A stretch of DNA of 64,000 bases from Mucilaginibacter sp. PAMC 26640 (GTDB lineage Bacteria > Bacteroidota > Bacteroidia > Sphingobacteriales > Sphingobacteriaceae): NCBI GenBank assembly GCA_001596135.1, contig CP014773.1, forward strand, positions 4,154,001 through 4,218,000. The letters are read 5' to 3'. Below are positions 61,459 through 64,000 of the stretch, piece by piece (the first letter of the stretch is position 1; each line of letters starts with the position of its first letter). The notes under the pieces were generated by a model, which was not told the DNA's origin, searched no databases, and saw only the letters and a list, made by a program, of their open reading frames with translations. The position numbers were made by a program, and so were the translations under genes.

Positions 61459-63501
61459 TCAACTGGCTGGTTCTACATCGCTTTTACCGGTTTTGTAAAA
61501 ACGGATCAGCATGGTTTCTGCAGCCAGAAATATCAGTGCCAAAATTATACAAAGTTTCCATAATTGCAGACCTGAATTTTCGGCACTGTTGATATTATTC
61601 ACATTGAATTTATTACCGGTCATCAATCCCGCTGTATTCGGTATTAGTTTGGCCAGGTCGGTATCGGTTAGATAGGAAAGATCAGATTCGCTGCGGTTAT
61701 CGTTGATCGCCAATACAGCAGCAATACTATCCTGTTTTTTTAAATCGAAGATGCCTGTTTTGGTAAGCTGGCCCGGCAGATAAAGCATGGTGCTTCCCTC
61801 CTGTTGCTTCACTTCAGGAATGATAGTCTCTGTACCTGAGGTTAGCTTCACCATTTGCTTTTCGGTAGATTGCAGCGGTACGGTTTCTATCACATCAGTA
61901 TTCCCCAAAGTATAAAAAAGTGGCTGATCGTGACCGCTTAGCAGGGCTATCTTTAACATAACCGGTACAAAAAGCGCATGTACCGGCAAATTGCTAAAAT
62001 CCTCGTTTAATGCTACGGCGGAAATAAATACCTTGCCCGATCCAAAAACATAAGCTTCCCAAAACGGCTCGCCGGCTTGCAGTTTCATCAGGTTTTCTGC
62101 GGATTTGGTTGCACCTGCCAAATTGAAATATTTCTTTACGACGGGCAGATCGGGATTTTGCGGAACGGATTCAAAAATATTTTTAAAAACGGCACTTTGG
62201 AGGTTGATGGAAGAAACCCGGGTATTTTCCGACATTAATTTTACCGGCCAGGCGGCACCCATTGGCTGTAGCAGGGCCTTGTAGCTGGAGATATCTAACT
62301 CTTTTGAGGGGAAAGCCGCCAGCGTACCGCCCTTTTTAACGTAGGCGGTTAACTGCTGGGCCAAACCTGCAGAAACATTCCCGATATCGCTTAATACGAT
62401 CAGTGGATAGCTGTTTAATGAAGCATAATCTACATTGCCATCGTGTACGCTTTTTACGCTAAAGAACGGATCGGCACCAAACACGGCCTGCAGATATTTA
62501 TTGGCCTGCCCGCCATCAATTAGTAATACTGGTAATTTATTATTGACGTTGAACGCAAAGTAAAAGGAGTTATCGAAAATTACCGGGTTATCTTCCAGCA
62601 ATAACTCTCCACGCTGCCAACCGGCGGTTAAACCCGAAAAAGTTAGCGTATCAGTTTGAAACGACCGCGCTGCAACACTGAAACTCCCGAGCGATTTTGG
62701 TTTGCCGTTAATGAGCAGTTTTAATGCAATTTTTTCTGCTGCCTTTCCTGCATAGTTGTGTAAGCGTACTACCAGTTTTTCCGTTTCGCCAGGCCTGTGT
62801 GTCGCATTGAGCAACCAGACAGAATCTACCGCCACATTGGGCAATTCGTTAGCCTGTAACCGGATCAACGTAACCGGTACCCGGGAGCTGCCAGACCCGC
62901 TCCTGATGTTTTTCTGAAAATCTGACAGGATATAATTATGCTTACCTGCACCAGGTTGCAGATTTAACAGGCTTTGCTGCCTCGCGATGATTTGCTCAAG
63001 ATTCCTGCTTTGTGGGCTCACCTTTACGGCATCAACGGCATCGTTGAACTCATCTCGGCTTAACAGGCGCTGGTGCTTACCTTCAAAATCCTGGGTGAGT
63101 ACTTGGAACCGATCGTTAATCGAATAGGCTGATGCGATTTCTTTGGCTTTTTGTTTGGCTTCGTCCAGCAGGCTGCCTTCCCTGCTGAGGGTTTGCATAG
63201 AATAAGAGTTATCTATAAAAATACTAACTGCTTGCTGTTTGCCCGCATTGGCAGCATCCTTGCCCGGGATAAACGGCCTGGCAAAAGCAAACACCAGGAA
63301 AGCCAAAGCGAGCATGCGGGCTGCTAAAATAAGCCGTTCCTTAATGTTGCGACGCGATGCCTGTTGCTCCTGCACCTCTTTTAAGAACTGTACATTGCTG
63401 AAATAAAGCTTTTTATACCGCCTGAAATTGAAAAGATGTACCAGTACCGGGATAATCAGCGTGAGTAATGCAAACAGGAAAGCCGGGTATAAGAAATGCA
63501 T
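61459..63501 (-). CDS. BatA-domain protein with VWA-like region
   Basis: 680 residues from the ATG at 63501; the upstream extension has no support. Two N-terminal helices with the BatA motif (LHFLYP-type start, VLVHLFNFRRYKKLYFSNVQFL), a von Willebrand A-like region with the metal-site pattern DNSYS near residue 95, a long soluble region and a C-terminal membrane helix (about 650-668). BatA-type proteins were linked to aerotolerance in Bacteroides. First gene of the operon with the DHO-like gene. Confidence 0.82.
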   Translation of the reverse strand: MHFLYPAFLFALLTLIIPVLVHLFNFRRYKKLYFSNVQFLKEVQEQQASRRNIKERLILAARMLALAFLVFAFARPFIPGKDAANAGKQQAVSIFIDNSYSMQTLSREGSLLDEAKQKAKEIASAYSINDRFQVLTQDFEGKHQRLLSRDEFNDAVDAVKVSPQSRNLEQIIARQQSLLNLQPGAGKHNYILSDFQKNIRSGSGSSRVPVTLIRLQANELPNVAVDSVWLLNATHRPGETEKLVVRLHNYAGKAAEKIALKLLINGKPKSLGSFSVAARSFQTDTLTFSGLTAGWQRGELLLEDNPVIFDNSFYFAFNVNNKLPVLLIDGGQANKYLQAVFGADPFFSVKSVHDGNVDYASLNSYPLIVLSDIGNVSAGLAQQLTAYVKKGGTLAAFPSKELDISSYKALLQPMGAAWPVKLMSENTRVSSINLQSAVFKNIFESVPQNPDLPVVKKYFNLAGATKSAENLMKLQAGEPFWEAYVFGSGKVFISAVALNEDFSNLPVHALFVPVMLKIALLSGHDQPLFYTLGNTDVIETVPLQSTEKQMVKLTSGTETIIPEVKQQEGSTMLYLPGQLTKTGIFDLKKQDSIAAVLAINDNRSESDLSYLTDTDLAKLIPNTAGLMTGNKFNVNNINSAENSGLQLWKLCIILALIFLAAETMLIRFYKTGKSDVEPAS

Positions 63502-63631
63502 TAAGCAAATTTGCAAATTAAAGGCGAGGTTTGGTGTAAAGCAATTAAGATTTGACAACTCTGTATGAGTTGCCAAATCAAATAGGCTGTTAATTAATGT
63601 AAATCCTTGTCGCAATACCAACCAACTAATT

Positions 63632-63680
63632 GGGCTTGTTCGGGGGTGTTCGGGCTTGTTCGGGCTTGTTCGGGGGCGGT
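63632..63680. repeat. Decameric tandem repeat
   Basis: About five copies of a 10-base unit close to CGGGCTTGTT run in tandem, with copies two and five diverged (CGGGGGTGTT, CGGGGGCGGT). The repeat lies in the gap between the BatA-type gene and the next gene upstream, a GC-rich patch in an AT-rich leader. Confidence 0.6.
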
Positions 63681-63739
63681 CAGGTTGTTGGAGAAAATCA
63701 GCAACGCGAACAAGATCAGCGTTTGATTAACGGTCGCTG

Positions 63740-64000
63740 TTAACTCCTGCGCCTTCTATGCTTCCTTTTCCCTTCGGCCTTTTTCTTTTTAGCCGACTTT
63801 TTAGTACTGCTTTGTTTGTCGGTTTGCTGCAATGCCTGCTTGGCCGGTGCTACAGAGGTTTTCACATCTGTGGAATCCTTACTTAGCTGGGTAACTGTGA
63901 ATTCATTGCGGCTCAAACCGTATTCTAACTGGCGTTTAGCCCCCGTAGGCTTGGCCAGGCTATCATTACTGGCATAAATGGGGAATTCGCGGATCAACTT
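63740..64000 (-). CDS. C-terminal part of an unidentified protein (cut by window edge)
   Basis: The minus-strand frame is open from the right edge to the stop at 63740, with no ATG, so only the C-terminal ~86 residues are visible. They start ...KLIREFPIYASNDSLAKPTGAKRQLEYGL and end in a strongly basic tail (KKSAKKKKAEGKRKHRRRR). No family recognised. The basic tail could bind nucleic acid or lipids, which is speculation. Confidence 0.55.
   Translation of the reverse strand, partial: KLIREFPIYASNDSLAKPTGAKRQLEYGLSRNEFTVTQLSKDSTDVKTSVAPAKQALQQTDKQSSTKKSAKKKKAEGKRKHRRRRS

Noticed and set aside
63502..63621. N-terminal extension of the BatA-type protein
   Set aside because: The extension has no family similarity, and the BatA start MHFLYP at 63501 is the natural beginning.
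1..64000. CRISPR array, prophage or insertion sequence
   Set aside because: No regularly spaced 25-40 base direct repeats, no transposase or integrase and no terminal inverted repeats with target duplications were seen.

Overview
The window looks like chromosomal DNA from a Bacteroidota bacterium of the Sphingobacteriaceae type; Mucilaginibacter or Pedobacter-like is my inference. The reasons are a SusC/SusD pair with its own ECF sigma and FecR, gliding-type GldC, DUF4199 and BatA proteins, a CcmB/CcmC heme-export set, and -7 promoter elements of the form TAnnTTTG in place of a sigma70 -10 box. I saw no tRNA, rRNA, CRISPR array, insertion sequence, phage or integrase, so the region reads as core and niche-adaptation genome, not a mobile island.

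Layout. 1-4.4 kb: a glutamate dehydrogenase cut by the left edge, then a small CcmD-like protein, ccmC and ccmB, with a carboxypeptidase-regulatory-like exported protein between ccmC and ccmB. 5.3-12.2 kb: a signalling operon of a CHASE3/GAF hybrid kinase with three receivers, CheR, a receiverless CheB and a REC-PAS-kinase-REC protein. 12.2-14.7 kb: GldC, two small membrane proteins and a DEAD-box helicase. 14.8-16.7 kb: dihydroorotase and an SMI1/KNR4 protein. 16.7-23.7 kb: a 'planctomycete-type' operon (PSCyt1/DUF1549/DUF1553 protein, DUF1501 protein, NHL propeller, membrane cytochrome with LRR) whose DUF1501 gene is split by an in-frame TAG. 24-36 kb: WYL regulator, glycosylasparaginase, CutC, a large exported metallopeptidase/propeller/barrel protein, an HscA-like Hsp70 and a TPR protein. 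36-47 kb: riboflavin synthase, GH30, NUDIX, biotin carboxylase, an isolated nuoA-nuoB pair divergent from a YhiN-type flavoprotein, a Tat-exported Nif3-like protein, a diheme cytochrome and an SDR.

47-56 kb is a compact polysaccharide utilisation locus: ECF sigma, FecR, SusC with an STN domain, SusD and a GH29 alpha-L-fucosidase. A strong terminator-like hairpin lies between susD and the fucosidase gene. 56-58.3 kb is a BlaI/M56 (BlaR1-like) pair whose promoter carries two copies of the palindrome TACGA-N5-TCGTA. 58.5-64 kb holds small proteins, a DUF4199 protein, a second dihydroorotase homologue that has lost its metal ligands, a BatA-type protein and the 3' part of a gene that runs off the right edge.

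How the parts work together. The fucosidase PUL, the GH30 enzyme and the glycosylasparaginase suggest use of fucosylated or galactan-containing glycans. The DUF1553/DUF1501 operon suggests a further, unassigned periplasmic oxidative or hydrolytic pathway. The observations I would look at first are the amber-split DUF1501 gene, the double BlaI-type operator, the paired and altered dihydroorotases, the CheR/CheB kinase module without chemoreceptors, and the Tat-exported Nif3-like protein.
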